DNA of 64,000 bases, from contig CM055191.1 in assembly GCA_029224185.1 (NCBI GenBank), positions 4,314,036 through 4,378,035 of the forward strand, in the 5' to 3' direction. Shown here one piece after another: positions 23,991 through 37,160 of the stretch (its first letter is position 1; every line of letters starts with the position of its first letter). The notes beneath the pieces are model-generated. The model made no database searches. It saw only the letters and a program-made list of their open reading frames with translations, and was not told the origin of the DNA. Source of the stretch: Karalla daura (lineage: Eukaryota; Chordata; Actinopteri; Chaetodontiformes; Leiognathidae). Made by a program: the position numbers and the translations under genes.

Positions 23991-24579
23991 ACGGTTTCAT
24001 CGCCAGGTGCCAATGCTGAGCCCGTGGTTTGGTCCGACTATGCAAAGAGCTGCATGTGCATAGAATCCATCGTCTTATATTTCCCCGTGGACAACAACGT
24101 CTCTATAGGAGCATCTGAAGCAATAACCCTCAAAAATATACATTTTGAATGAGGATGACACAGGGTGAGTCCATCCACCAACCCTTAGACCTTTAACCTG
24201 CAACCCAGCTGGTTCATCCTCTGAAAAGCATCTTAATTGTTATTGTTATTAATGTAATAGCTATTGAGACACACACACATCTGAAGTGACACTTCTGTCG
24301 TTAAGGACAAATATCCTTCATGCTATTTCCATTTCTGTACAATATTAGCCTTTTTTTATTTACATGAACAGTATATATTCAGTATATATAATACATGAAT
24401 GCAAAATGGAAAATGTAGCTGGGACAAGTAAGATCTTATCCTGTTTTAAATCACCCATTGATTGGTTTCAGCCTCTGGACGTTGGGTATGTAACAGTTGT
24501 AAGAGATGCACCTCATACTGTATTTTCTGCTCGTATTTTTACCAACTCGTCTGACAGTGTAACAGACTGAGCGTCAACA

Positions 24580-24800
24580 CGTCTCAGCTTAACTAAGCCA
24601 ATAATGTATGACTGGTTTGTTTTGTCCTGTGTCACGTCCTGGCTGTATCATGTGGTAAACTCTTACCCTGCCTCTAACCCCTTCAATCTGGCATTATCCC
24701 CCTTGGATCAAAGCCAATGGGCTGGCTTAACAAGCTGCACCACATCAGAGCAGACGGGCGGGGAGGTGAGAGGTTGAGAGCTCGTTGCAGACGGGCAAAA
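24580..24800. promoter_or_regulatory. Candidate conserved noncoding block
   Basis: Complex sequence with CTTGGATCAAAGCCAATGGG (TCF/LEF-like ATCAAAG beside a CCAAT box) and no simple repeats. Offered with low confidence. Confidence 0.25.
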
Positions 24801-26236
24801 AAATGTGTCATATATCATGGCACAAACCTACTGCAATATCGGCTGTGATTTGGTGATGGCAAAAAACAATGCAGGCAACACTATACACCCCAAAACATCA
24901 ACGTGGAGGTCCAAACAGGGAGAAATTAATAATTATTCTTCAAAAGCTATGTATCCATTTAGAGTACAGTGTAAAATCTAATGACAGTTAAAGCATTTCA
25001 TACCACAAAATTCCACCCAAAACCCGAATGCTGCACACCCTCATTTGATGCATTATGCCTCAAAGTTCAGACAGGAAACAGCTGCTTAGAAATGATAGAT
25101 GTGGTTATTATACATAATGCAATTAATTAGTAACAGAAAAACTCAATAGTTGTTCTTTTCTCTGATCGGGGTAAATCAAATTATTCCAATTCAATTTTAT
25201 TCGAAATGCTGATTTGAGACAATGTTATTTCAAGACGCCGGTCTCCAAACTCTTCACTGTAAAAAATAAACATGATAAGAATCATCTCCAGAACATTCTG
25301 TCTCTAGTCTCGTCACACATCTCCAGATGGACACTCTCACACAGTTTCTCAGTATTTCGATGCATTTACTTTAAACCTCGACAGTCGGGACAGGTTGGCC
25401 ACAAATAAGGCTCTCAAATCGAGTCCCCACACTCACGGCATCACTTTGTTTGAGGTCAGCAGCTGAAATAGGTCATCGTTTTGCTGTAATGAGAGACAAA
25501 GGGGTTTCTGATTAAATTTTGCAGCCATAACGGTCATCAGGCTCACGGCACACGCTAGTCAAGCAGAAAAGGACTGTATGTCCTCATCAAAATTCCAATC
25601 GTAAAACCAAAACAAAAGCTTTCAGGTTCATTTATATGATGTGGATAAATGACCTGAACATAAAAGGGATTAAAGTTGAGTCAATTCAAGCCAACAAATC
25701 GAAACCTTTGCCTTTCAGTGACAAGCTGTTTTGCTGTACGTGCTGAAAAGGGCAAAGCAGAGGAAAACATATTGAGATAAACACAGTCAATTTAACAATG
25801 TCGAAGCAGGTAGTGGAGGTCTTTCTGCTCTAACACCTGCGCATTATTACACTTAGCTTCCTCCGGCACGTCTGCGTTTCTCATCCCATCGTTGTCTCTC
25901 TCTGCTGTTTGTTTATCTGCCTGTTTCTAAACCACAACAAAACACACGGAGAAATTCCATCCTCTGATTTGATTTTCCCTCTTGTTTGTTTAAGCCGTGA
26001 TAGCAATTTGAACATTAGAATTGATAGAAAAAAAAAAAACAATAACGATGCGTCTTGTGTGTGCAGACCACCTGATTGCCCCACGACCGGGGTCAAACCG
26101 AAGGCAAAAGATCAGCTGAGAGAAACAGCGAGGGGGAGCATCTGAGCAGAAAAAAAGAAAAAGGAGAGAGGGCTGTATGTAAAGTGAATGTGTGTGTGTG
26201 AGCGTGTGGGTGTGTGTGGGGGTGGTATTAGAGAAT

Positions 26237-26275
<39 letters not shown>

Positions 26276-26425
26276 GGGAGAGAATGAGGCTGCTCTGACA
26301 GTGGCCCGCTGACCGGCAGTTGAACCTCTCTCTGAACTGAAGATGAACCCTAAACTTGAGGATCTTCGGTCACGGATCTCCCTGGGAGCTACGAACCACA
26401 GCAGCTAGCCCACAGAATGATGTTC

Positions 26426-26563
26426 TCACACACACACATGCACACGCACACACACACACACACACACGCACACACATACACACAGATATGGTAGTGTACG
26501 TGTAGTGTAAGTCCACTCAAAACAACTCTGCTAGTGTGAAATTGGTGCACACTTGCTCTCACC

Positions 26564-26599
<36 letters not shown>

Positions 26600-26624
26600 C
26601 ACACACACACACACACACACACAC
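26426..26624. repeat. Cluster of CA microsatellites
   Basis: Two CA-rich tracts (26426-26484 and 26566-26624) separated by about 80 bases of unique sequence. Confidence 0.85.
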
Positions 26625-26938
26625 ATTGTTCCAGTGAACATGCGTGCTCCCTCCTGCCCTTCGCCCCATGTATCTTTTTAGCGGCACACACGCGATAATC
26701 CACAGAGCTTTGCAATCACGTAGAAAAGTAACACGCAGAACCTAAAGGTGTGCGCACATAGACATCCACACACACACACACACACACATGCATGCATGTG
26801 TATAACATGACACTGGAGCAGACATGTCAGAGGTTGTGGTAGCGCTTTAAGCGCCCCCGCCGTGGCACACCCAGGAGGGCACGGGAGAATGCACTGTGGG
26901 GTCACGCACCGGTCACCACAACACATAATGATCCCGGC

Positions 26939-26940
<2 letters not shown>

Positions 26941-26987
<47 letters not shown>
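26941..26987. repeat. GT microsatellite
   Basis: About 23 perfect TG units. Confidence 0.95.
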
Positions 26988-26988
<1 letters not shown>

Positions 26989-29948
26989 GTGCTCAGCTGA
27001 CAGACAGGGACACAGAGTGGAGGGAGGGAGGGAGGGGGGTGCGGGGGGGTAATCATGGCTGACATTACAGAGAAAAATAAAAGCACATTACCCCTTTTTG
27101 CCTGGTTTAATACCTAGTAGAGGAGTTCATATCGATCTGCAGCTGTGGCCAGAGATGTAGCCCCTGGGTGCTAAGCATGAAGAGACAGGATTGTGTTTTG
27201 TTTTTGTTTTGCCTTTTTTGTTTTGGCACAGAGATGTACCCTTCGTCCTCTCGGGCCACTCCTACCTTGTCAGATCTGGTTTAGGACCGGCTAAAGATGT
27301 CAACATGCCACATTAAAGCGGTTACACATCACAGATCCACGCTGTCCTTGAAACCTCAGATTTCTTTTTTTTTCCCATCTGTTGATCCTCGTAAAATCAG
27401 AGTTAGCCATTTTAGATAAATAAGTAGTACAAAAAAATGGGTAATGGGTTCCAAAATAAGTTACTTAAATAGATAAATGTGATGTAATTTCACACTTAGG
27501 AAAGAGAAGCTGGGTCTCTGTGCTGCACTGCTATATACAGTACAGTAAAAATGCATTAAAGAATAAATCATTCAAGGATAAATCCTCTGTTAACAGTGAT
27601 ATAATCTCCTCCTAAATGCATGAAAAGTGAATTCCTGTAGGTTACACAGTGTTTGCGTTCCTGATTTCACACACCAAGCCAAAGAAACAGAAAGCAGCAG
27701 AGAGACATTAGACGGCTCCTCTGAGAGGACGAGACAAGCTCCTCACCTTCCGCTTTGAGGTGAGATAGTAGCTCCAGGTTCTATTCAGCTGGCTGAAGAA
27801 ATAAAGACTTTCCTCTAATGACTTATTCATATCCCACAGGTACAGCACAAGGAAAGAAAAGAGCCGGAGAGTGGAAGTCCGTATTTCTACAAATGGACCT
27901 TAAAAGGGAACGGTAAGTCAGATGTCAGCGTTAAAGAATTTTTTAACCTTTATGCCGCGGGCAGCTTTCCGAGCACGCACACTCATTCCCAGCCTCACGG
28001 TTGTACTTTTACACACATTCACTCCAGGGAGCTGCTCCGTACAACCAGAGCCTCCGACCGCGGGCAGCTGAGCTCCAGCCGAGCAGCTGGGGGTCAAGGG
28101 CACCTCGACGGGAGCTGCTGAGGAGCAGATTGGCATCTTAGTTATACAAACATTTTCTTCCAGGCGGAGCTTCTCTGGAGGGCGAAAAATAAATGTCCTT
28201 GGTTGAGTTAAACCTTAAAGTGCATAGGCAAGAGTTTACTCGTGCAGCAGCTTTTCAACTAAAGAGTGAAGCATAAAGAAGGCACAATGAGCAAATGTAA
28301 AGGAGACCGTAGGTACTAAATCTAATTAGAATGACTAAAATGGAAACCAACAGTCAGTTGGTGGGGGACTGAAGGGTCTGAGGTGTGATGAAGTGCAGGA
28401 TCACAGAGGAGAAGTGAAAGCCTGCTAACAAACCTCAGGTCACTTTCTGTTGAGCTGAGAGTTCCACTTTTATTTGTGCAGTAACCCTCCATCATCTCCT
28501 CAGTCAAGACCGTGTTTAATCAGAATTTAAAGACTGATTAAACAGCAGGAAAATCACACGATATCAAACCTTTGGAGCAACGTTTTGGGGAGATATATAA
28601 ATATCATATATAGAAGCGAATGACTGACTTACATTAAGATGAAAAATCACATTAATGATGTCTTTGTCTTTCCCTCTCACTCAAAGCTGAGTCTTCTTAT
28701 TTCGCTAAGAGCCTTGAGGATTCTTGGGTTTTTGTCATGTGTTTTTGTGGCCACAATCAAAGAAACACTGAGAGAATCCACTTCCAACTCTTTGAAGTGA
28801 ACAAACACAGAGACGCTCAGATGCTGCAGCAGCTCAGCTTCAAACACAACGCAGCCTCCCTCTAACTTCCATACAAACCTCCATCCATTCATTCACTTTC
28901 TTAAAACAACTTTTTTAGTTGCAAATTGCATTTTGAGGAACCAGAAAGTGCCATCAGGAATTGAAAACTAGGACTGACAGAATTAAAGCTCTCTTTGTCT
29001 CCATTATTATCACATTAAAGAAGCAAAAAAAAGAAAATTGTACAATAAGGTCTTGAAAGATGAGCAGTTGTTTCAACTTTCAACATTAATAGGCAAATAC
29101 GAGCTACAGTAACAAATGTGAGTCCCTAAGATGTAGGAAAACTAAGTGTGTGTCCAGACCCCAGATTGGATTTGTGTGGCTCTGTTCTCACAGCCAACAG
29201 ATGAAGCTTTAATGACTGTTTGTTTACAGCTGAGCTAATTATTGAGTTTAGTGAGAGTTTTTCCTCTGTGTGACCAAGCTTTATATCCTGAGACACTCAC
29301 AAACTTCATCAAATCCCCAACACATTTCTGCCTTCATCCAAACAAAGTGAAAGACCAGACCCCATGTTTCAAAGCACCTGTCGTCTCTGTCCGGGGACCT
29401 GAACCTCACTCTATCACTGAAGCTGCATCTCTGTTGTTTTGAAATGAGAGAAAACTGACAAAGTGGCTGTTTTGTCTTGTGGTGTCCCCTCTGTGCATTT
29501 AAAGCACAGTTATTGCATCTTCGACAAGGGCTGTGGATCAAACCGTGCCTTGGCTGAAAACACACAGAGATGATGCACAAACTGTTGACAGCTTTGCAGA
29601 AACTGCGGCTGCGCTTAGAAAAACAACATAACTTTCCCCAGTCACCTCGATCAGCTTCTTCAATATCCTTTTCTTCTTTGGCTGATGAATGTCTGCTTCG
29701 GGTCCCCACCTTCCAGTGCTTGTACGATGCGGTTTCTTTTCTCTGGTCCCTGTGGTTGTAGCTCTGTTTGTGTCTAGACGCCAGCTGCGTTACAGGCTTC
29801 AACTCAAAATGATCAACATGAGCGTTTCAGTGCGTTCGAGCAGTCACCGTCCTTTGATCCATTGTTGTTTTCATAACTCTGCACTACGAACGACTGTTCT
29901 GCGTCCTGTAAGGTCACAGGGCGGCTCAGCCAGAGATCACGGTGACAC

Positions 29949-29985
<37 letters not shown>

Positions 29986-30014
29986 GCCTGTGTGTGTGTG
30001 TGTGTGTGTGTGTG
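29949..30014. repeat. CTGT tetranucleotide and GT compound microsatellite
   Basis: About nine TGTC units followed by thirteen TG units. Confidence 0.9.
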
Positions 30015-31986
30015 GGTCACACATGGACCACATGCTGGTATCCAGCCTGGAGGGCATCACAGAGTTCTGCCAGAACAAGTTGTGTTACTTGTGCTACCAC
30101 ACACATCGTATGTGAAAAGGTCACAGAGGCGTCCCCGCAGCAAAGCCTGAGAGAGCCTGTGCTGCTGATAGACCGGAACGCTGTCCCACGTCCAGGACAA
30201 ATATTGACCTTAATCTATGACGTTATACCCACTTATTATACAATTAATGAACGCATTATTCCTCTTTATTAGCACCTCTGCTGTTATCAATCCGTATATC
30301 TTTAAATCTGAACGAAACTATTAAAAATTCATTTTAACGAATGTAATTGTGACTGTTTCCCTGTGGTATTTTATTTTTCAGCACCTTTGTAGAGAATGAA
30401 AGAGTCGAGAATGTTTTATAATTTCTGCTCTCTCTCTTTTACACACGCTCACACATACATGCTCGAGGCCATTTTGCCAGTGTCAGTAAATGTGGTTTGT
30501 TCTTCCTCTGACCTCTCGCCCACTGAGGCAGAGACACTTATGTTATGACTCATCTTTGACCACATGTGATGCAATAAGTATTGATTATGTGACTGATTCA
30601 TCTGCTGTACTGTAAACAGCTCAGGGACTTTGTTCCCTAAGATGATAAAAGGACCGAAAAAATGATCCCTTTTTTTGTCCCTCTCGCCATTTATATCATC
30701 CTCAGTGTCTTTTAAATGAATAGAGACGTGAAGCTCAACACACGCACCTCTAAAAGATGTAAAATCAGATGTTTCATATGTTTCTTTTAATTTTCTTTAA
30801 AAGGAGATGGAAAACACTCTAAATGCTGCAATAAAGACTCAGATTACATATTTGGATTTTTCCTGGTATACTAATGGTGTATACATTTGATGTATACCTC
30901 AAATTTGATATAGATATACATAGAATATATCTCATGTATAGATTTCTCTGTTTTATTCATCCCAATGAAGGAATATGCTATTCTATGACATGATGATAAT
31001 TAACACCAATGGGTGTTTTCTTTTCAGCTTTTTGTTTGTACAGAGAGCTTTGCTGTTGTTGGCAGTGACCTGGGCCTGAACTTAGTTTATAGCTCAGAGT
31101 AAATTGGCTCAGTCGTGGGTCAAATCCTTGTCAATATCCCTTGTTAAAGCCAGGTCCATAGTGTAAAGAGGATTAGTCTACGTCTGGGAAATCATGTCTC
31201 TATCTCTCAATGAAGGATTTTGGACAGATCATGCTGAACCACCAGAGTGGTCGAGAGGAAAAAAAAAAAGTTGCAGGCTTTAAACTTCTAAATCCTCCCA
31301 CACTGATGCTTTAGAGGCTCTTCCACCAGAGAGAGAGAAAAAACAGAAATAGGGAGGAAAATAAACTGTAACAGTCTGCGTTCCCTGAGGTCACGACAGG
31401 TGGCGGCGTCCCGGGACGGAGACAGTGAAAACCACCGCCGTGAAGAACGGGGAGTGCATGGACAGGTGGTCAGCTCTGGGGGAAGCCGTTATCAGTGCCA
31501 CCTTTCCTGACCTGGGATGGGATTTCAGCTCCGGGTCAATCACAGGTCGCTGTCTGCAGGTCTGGCATGTGTGTTACTTTCACGGCAGGTTTTAACCTGG
31601 ACTGCTAACTTAGCTGTTTTTTTATCATCACGTTAAATGTTTGTGACAAATTACAAATATGACCTGCGATAAAAAGTTATTTTTACTATGGCTTTGTTGC
31701 TGGCCAAAGATAAACTCAATGATTTGCATATTCCTGCCTCAGTTCAGGTATGTGAATAAATGAAGGCATACAACCATGAGTCTGTGAAGTTTCTGGTGAG
31801 ATGTGCATCTAATTTTTCCATTGATTCTGGAAGATATAATGCTGGCTGTATATGCATCGCTCCATAGGTGCATCAATGTTCCAGTTATCACTTAGTGAGA
31901 GACAACAAGCTGAGAATTTGCTGTTTAGCAAGGAATGTTAAGTCACACGATCATTCATGTGAGTGACAGGTGAACAATCAGCATAA

Positions 31987-32086
31987 AGTCACATATGCTC
32001 CTGCGCAGTCATGTAAAGTCATGTTTAGTCATGAAAAGTCACATTAAGTCACCTAAAGTCATCAAAAGTTACATATGGTCACATAA
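31987..32086. repeat. Ten-unit tandem array with exact 10-bp period
   Basis: Units start every 10 bases: AGTCACATAT, one diverged unit, AGTCATGTAA, AGTCATGTTT, AGTCATGAAA, AGTCACATTA, AGTCACCTAA, AGTCATCAAA, AGTTACATAT, GGTCACATAA. The AGTCA core is kept while the other five bases drift, unlike a simple microsatellite, where all positions drift alike. Confidence 0.85.
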
Positions 32087-32879
32087 CTCACTTTTAGGCA
32101 TGCGAGTGTTTTAAGTGTGGCAGGCGGGTCAGCCAATCACAGTAAAGCCAGCATGTGTTTGTCAGACAAGCCTGAATCTGCAGCCGATCTGAGCAGGAGC
32201 AGAGCGTAATGTTCCCACAGCTCAAAACACGATTCTCAGGGGGCCGTGAAATACTGACTGAGGCATTTCTGATGAAACCAGTGTCCCATAGCTAACAACG
32301 GAAAACAAGGATGAACACTTAAAAACCATCCTAGGTCATCATCCCTTTAATGTGTGAGTGCATTAGTTTTGCTTTTAGAAACCCCTGATAAGCCCGAGGA
32401 CAAGCCCACGTACTGTTGTGACCAAATCTGTTTCTTTTTTTCCAATTATTTTTCCATTACTATGAGCAGAAAGACCAGACTCTTACTATTGTTGTGTCAC
32501 TTGTACTTTTATATGGCTTTTAAAGCTTTGATGCCCCAATATTGTGGAATTAAAAGGGAGTCTTTTTCCACTTGTAGCGTCATTGAACAAAGTTTTAACA
32601 TGTGTGACATGATGGCAGAAGAAGAGCTTGAATACTGTGAATATTATTCATTGTGCAATGAATATTGTGTTCTTTCATTTGCAAATAAAGCAAAAAGAAG
32701 TTTATTTCATAACCCTTTTGCTCTTATTGATCTAACAGTGAGAATTCAGCTTGATAAAATCTTCTTCTGATCGATGAAGATGTGTGTTGGTTTGGTTGTA
32801 CGACTTTCAGAGGGGCTTTATAGAAAATCCCATCATTTCACAAAGGTAGAATTGCAAAAGGGAACCATCACTTTGTCTT

Positions 32880-33075
32880 AATTAATCCAACGTGTCATAC
32901 ATCCTAATTATCCTGGTCTTCAGAGCTCTGAATTGCCACCCAGTTTTCCAATTTAATTACGCCTGGTGCCGTGCCCATTCATGGCCTTTTCTGCACGACT
33001 CAGCTCTCGGGCGGCAAGATTAAGAATGGGGACATTATCTTTCTGAATGACCGGCGTAGCTTCACCAAAAGAGTA
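32880..33075. promoter_or_regulatory. Candidate conserved noncoding block
   Basis: A compact, repeat-free block with many homeodomain-type cores: TTAATTAATCC, CATCCTAATTATCCTGG, CCAATTTAATTACGCC and GCAAGATTAAGAATGGGG. TAATCC/GATTA forms are OTX/PITX-like. Among the stronger enhancer-like blocks in the desert; inference only. Confidence 0.35.
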
Positions 33076-36073
33076 CCACCTGCACAGGCTCATTGTTCAG
33101 GTGTGTTACTGTGCACAAAAATAACACAGTAACTGTGTTTCACCGTTCCCATGATCCGTGGTCTCGTCTTCTGCTCTCTCGCTTATGTTGGAGATCTGTG
33201 AGCGTGTCCCACAGTTTACTCGTTTATTTACCCTTAACCTTAATCCGGGATGCCCTTCACCACGGCAAGTGTGACTTCAAGCAGGGAGGCTCTCTGTCGT
33301 GAAGTGCAGGTGGAGAGGGGAAGCAGTTTGGGAGAGAGCCAAGCCGAGTTTTCCATCTCGCCCTTACCTGAGAGAAGCGTTTCTCATAGTCTGAGTGCTT
33401 ATTGTTGCCACTTAACTCAAGAGCTAAAACACAAGGGTGTTCGGTTTTTTGAGATCCTGCCTTTGTACAGTAGCTCAAGGACAAAGAGGAAGCCAAACTC
33501 TGTCCAAACTTGAATTGTGTAATTCATATAAAAAATAAAAAAAATCACAAATTGTACAAACACACGTATACACGCACGCAGCCACATCACCCAGTGCCAA
33601 TTACTACAGCTGTGACCTCACACGTCCGGGTCAGTGATCTTACAAACTGGACAAAAAGAAACTTGTCCTGGAATCTCAGCTCCCAATTACTCAGCACTGA
33701 GCTCTGTGGACAGACAATGCTGCAGGTGAGAAGTTGGACGGGGCCCTGTCACCGCTTTGGCAGCGGCACAATGGAGCCCTGTGGCATCGCCTGGAACGGA
33801 CACAAGCTCTGAGTCCCTAAATGGGACTTATTTAGAGAAAAAAAGAAAGGCTTTTCAAGATGAGACATCTTTATCCTCCTCTTGTTTTCATGTCGGGGCC
33901 ATTCATCTGTGTGGGGTGGTTTCTTTGAAGATGTCACATGCACACAGTGCAGGTGCCGGGACAGCGAGAGACAAAAGGTTTAAAAGGCTCAAAGATCTGA
34001 CAGTTTTACGTAAAGAAAGACTGAGCTAAAGAAGTAAATAAAAAGAGAGAGAGAAAAAAAGCTTTGGTGCGTGACACAAATCTTCAATTAATTTTCAATT
34101 AGCGTTTTCCTTCATCATAACTTCTTGTGTGTTTTTGAAGAATTTAATGCATTCTTAGTTTCATTCCCTATAGCGCCTCCCACACATTTCAGCCTTCCTC
34201 AGCAACGTTCTCACCCAAGTCGTTTTTATCCGGATAACGACCATGTCTGAAAGCTGGATGAGATCCAGAGGCTCATTTGTGGACTGATGGTACTGTACAT
34301 GAGGTAAGCACACAAGTGGTTACGTCATTTCTTGTAGTGGCAGCGAGCCAAGCGCAGGGCTTATGACGCATTCCTCCTCCACCCTGGTCCCACTGTTCAT
34401 TGATTAAAGTGCATTAAGGACGAAGAATCGGAGTATTATGTATGTAAGTACGTAATGTAATAGAATTTTTGTGAGGTTGACAGAATTCACACAACTTTCT
34501 CTTACATGTTGGGTTCGTTCTTCCTCATCCTGACAAGTGGATATCCAGGAGTTCCTCTGTGTGCTGAGGATGCTGGGGGACTCCATGTGTCCATGCACAT
34601 CCTGCCAGAGTTACCGTCACCTCCAGGATAGTCCTGATGTTTCCAGTGTTGGTGCATCGGATGCCACCTTTAAAACTTTATTCATCCCCCTGCAGCAATT
34701 AACCTATTTGCAGGGTAAGGGGACAGTTTTGAATGGCTAAAACCATTCACAGATCTCGAGAGGCTTATCCAGGAAAATGCAGTCTGCTATGTGTGAAAGG
34801 GTATCTGATATTATCCTTTTATTGGGCAATTATCTCTCAGAGAAACACATTGATCCTTATTCTGCTGCTTGTAAGTAATGACACTTGTAAACACCACGAG
34901 GATTTAAGCATCTCCCAGTGTTTCAAAGAAAAATAAAAATAAAAAACTTATATTGCTTTTTATATTTCACAACAAATCTGAAACTGCAACAACATAAGAA
35001 TAATAAAACAGTGCAAGCACACATAAAATTCCTGCCTACATTAAAGCTCTATGCATTTTAAAACCACAATCAAGTCAAATAAAATCAAAGTTCATGCTCG
35101 ATGAAACAAGTAGGTAAAAGAAAGGAGTAGAAAAGCTTAAATAGCTGTCAGTAGCCACTGCTCTCCTTTATCTGGGCCATATCAAAGAGAGCACTACAAT
35201 ACCGTGGGCACAGATTATAGATGAATAAAGAAAGATTACTGGGATATTAATGATCATACCTTGGGTTTGTGTGTCAGGATGACAGAGGTGGAGGAGCAAG
35301 ATGAACCTGCAGGAAGTCAGAGACAGAGAGGGGAGAGGGGAGAGAGAGAGAAGCGGGGATATGGTGGGAGCGAGGTCTTTGGGAAACACAGTGGCGGTAT
35401 GTGTTGCAGGGAACGGCTAAGGTCAACAACAGAGGCCCGCATTGATTCCACATATGTGGTAAGGTCAAAAACTATCATGGGACCTTTACCCCTGGGCAGT
35501 TTCCAATCATTCTGTTTCTCATAATCTGTGGAAAACTTGTCTGCTTTTCACAGTTCAATGACCACTCTGCAGCTATTACAGTGCCCTGTTTGCACCCTGA
35601 CAGTTCAATGCCTTGTACAGTGATCTAATGTGATTTAGCTTTGCCATTGCTCAAAGCACAATGGAAATATCAAACCTTGGTGCAGCCCCTATTCTATCAA
35701 CATTTAGTTTATTAAGACTGAGCAACCTAATGAAGAGCTGTAAAGTATTGTTTGTTAATGTGTCTGTGATGGAGACAGACAGATCCCAAAGGAACCGTAT
35801 GGTTTTAAGGAGCTTAACAGTTTATTGATTTGTGAACAGAAGTCCAGCCTCCCTGCAAAGCAGAACACAAGGGATAAAGAACTTTTAATGTCAAAAAACC
35901 ACCAACACTTGTCCTATATATATAGTTAGATGTGTTAACAGTCAGATGGCAACCAATTATGATGGCCTCCTTCTGCACACAACACTCAATTGATAAACCC
36001 CAGGGGCCATGTGAGGATGACTTAGTGGGTCAAATGCAGCCTGCAGTAATCGCAGATAGTGGGAGAGATTCAG

Positions 36074-36074
<1 letters not shown>
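33075..36074. other. Intergenic region; no gene recognised
   Basis: Unique sequence of moderate AT content, with no exon, RNA gene or repeat family that I can name. Confidence 0.4.

Positions 36075-36126
<52 letters not shown>
36075..36126. repeat. CA microsatellite
   Basis: Twenty-six perfect CA units. Confidence 0.95.
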
Positions 36127-36127
<1 letters not shown>

Positions 36128-36829
36128 GCACGGTGCAGCACATTCACAAAGTGGAAACAGACGTCTCTAAAAATAAACCATCTGAAATATTTAACTTACT
36201 GACCCAGAAAACAGCCTCAGCGTAATATGTTTGCACAAGCAGAGGACACCGCGACGGCAGAGCCATGATATCATTAGGGCCGAGTGCAACTCTCAGCGAG
36301 ACGCACACAGCGACGTTTGCCCGAGGTTAACGCATCAAAGTCACATGCAAATGAAACACGTGTGTCGCAGTCATTTACTCAGTTATATAAGGCTGATAAA
36401 AATCATCACAAAGAGGCATTAAATCAGGTCACTTGGCATCATATGCTCTTAAAGGGGCACTCCAGCAATCGACTTCCTCACTCCCATTAAGCTAGATCAC
36501 CGGTGGCAGATCTGGAAAAAAAAAAAAAAAGGAATTGAAGCTGATGTATCTTGATTTCTTTAGTCCCTACTGACCAAAGTTCCAAACATCTTACAAATCC
36601 TGTGATGCAACCAAGTGCAAGCGTTTAAGACTCAGAAGCACGTGTCGTTTTTTTTTTTTGCAGGGAATATAGATATGCAGTAAACAAAGTGAGATTCATG
36701 ACACAACAAAGAATGTTGTACTCTGTGTTCTGAGCAGTAGAAAGCAATGGACAAACAGAAAGAGGATTCACAGTCTCCAGAGACATGGAGGAAGAGACAA
36801 AATGTGTTGTTGAAAAAGAAATGAAGCTT

Positions 36830-37160
36830 ATTATTGTCCTCGATGGTACATGTTGATCCCGGGTCCGTCCAGGGTAAAAGTTGGGGGAGAGGGTGGAGGT
36901 TTCTGCAGGAGGTCCCCTACACGCCCTTCTTTGGCTGGTCAGGTTGAGGAAACAGACGCAGTGATTGGCATGGCCCTCGGTCCTGCTCGCAGCTAAACAG
37001 CCATGTCCATATTCAGCAATGATATTGGCCTCTAACCCCCGGACCAGATGCCATTACCATTTTAGAGTCGCAGCGAGCGTCCGGGCTGGTGCACAACACT
37101 ATCAATATTAATGTTCTGCGACTGAGGCGGCTTTGGAAGAACTTTCTCCCACATCAATAT
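36830..37160. promoter_or_regulatory. Candidate conserved noncoding block
   Basis: Repeat-free block including AGCAATGATATTGGCC, GATGCCATTACCATTTTAG, ACACTATCAATATTAATG and ACATCAATATTGATGG (a palindromic ATCAATATTGAT core, HNF6/CUT-like). Low confidence. Confidence 0.3.

Larger units (their letters stand above)
24800..31980. other. Intergenic region rich in microsatellites; no gene recognised
   Basis: CA/GT tracts at about 26426-26484, 26566-26624, 26767-26789 and 26941-26987, a GA tract at 26237-26290, and a CTGT tetramer plus GT tract at 29949-30014. The rest is unique sequence without recognisable exons. Confidence 0.5.

Noticed and set aside
29281..29802. 173-codon minus-strand open frame
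   Set aside because: No domain, no family resemblance, mixed composition; probably a chance open frame.
32462..32770. 102-codon cysteine-bearing open frame with a leucine-rich start, resembling a small secreted protein
   Set aside because: AT-rich, no recognised family, no neighbouring exon or promoter evidence; chance is likely. A homologue search would decide.
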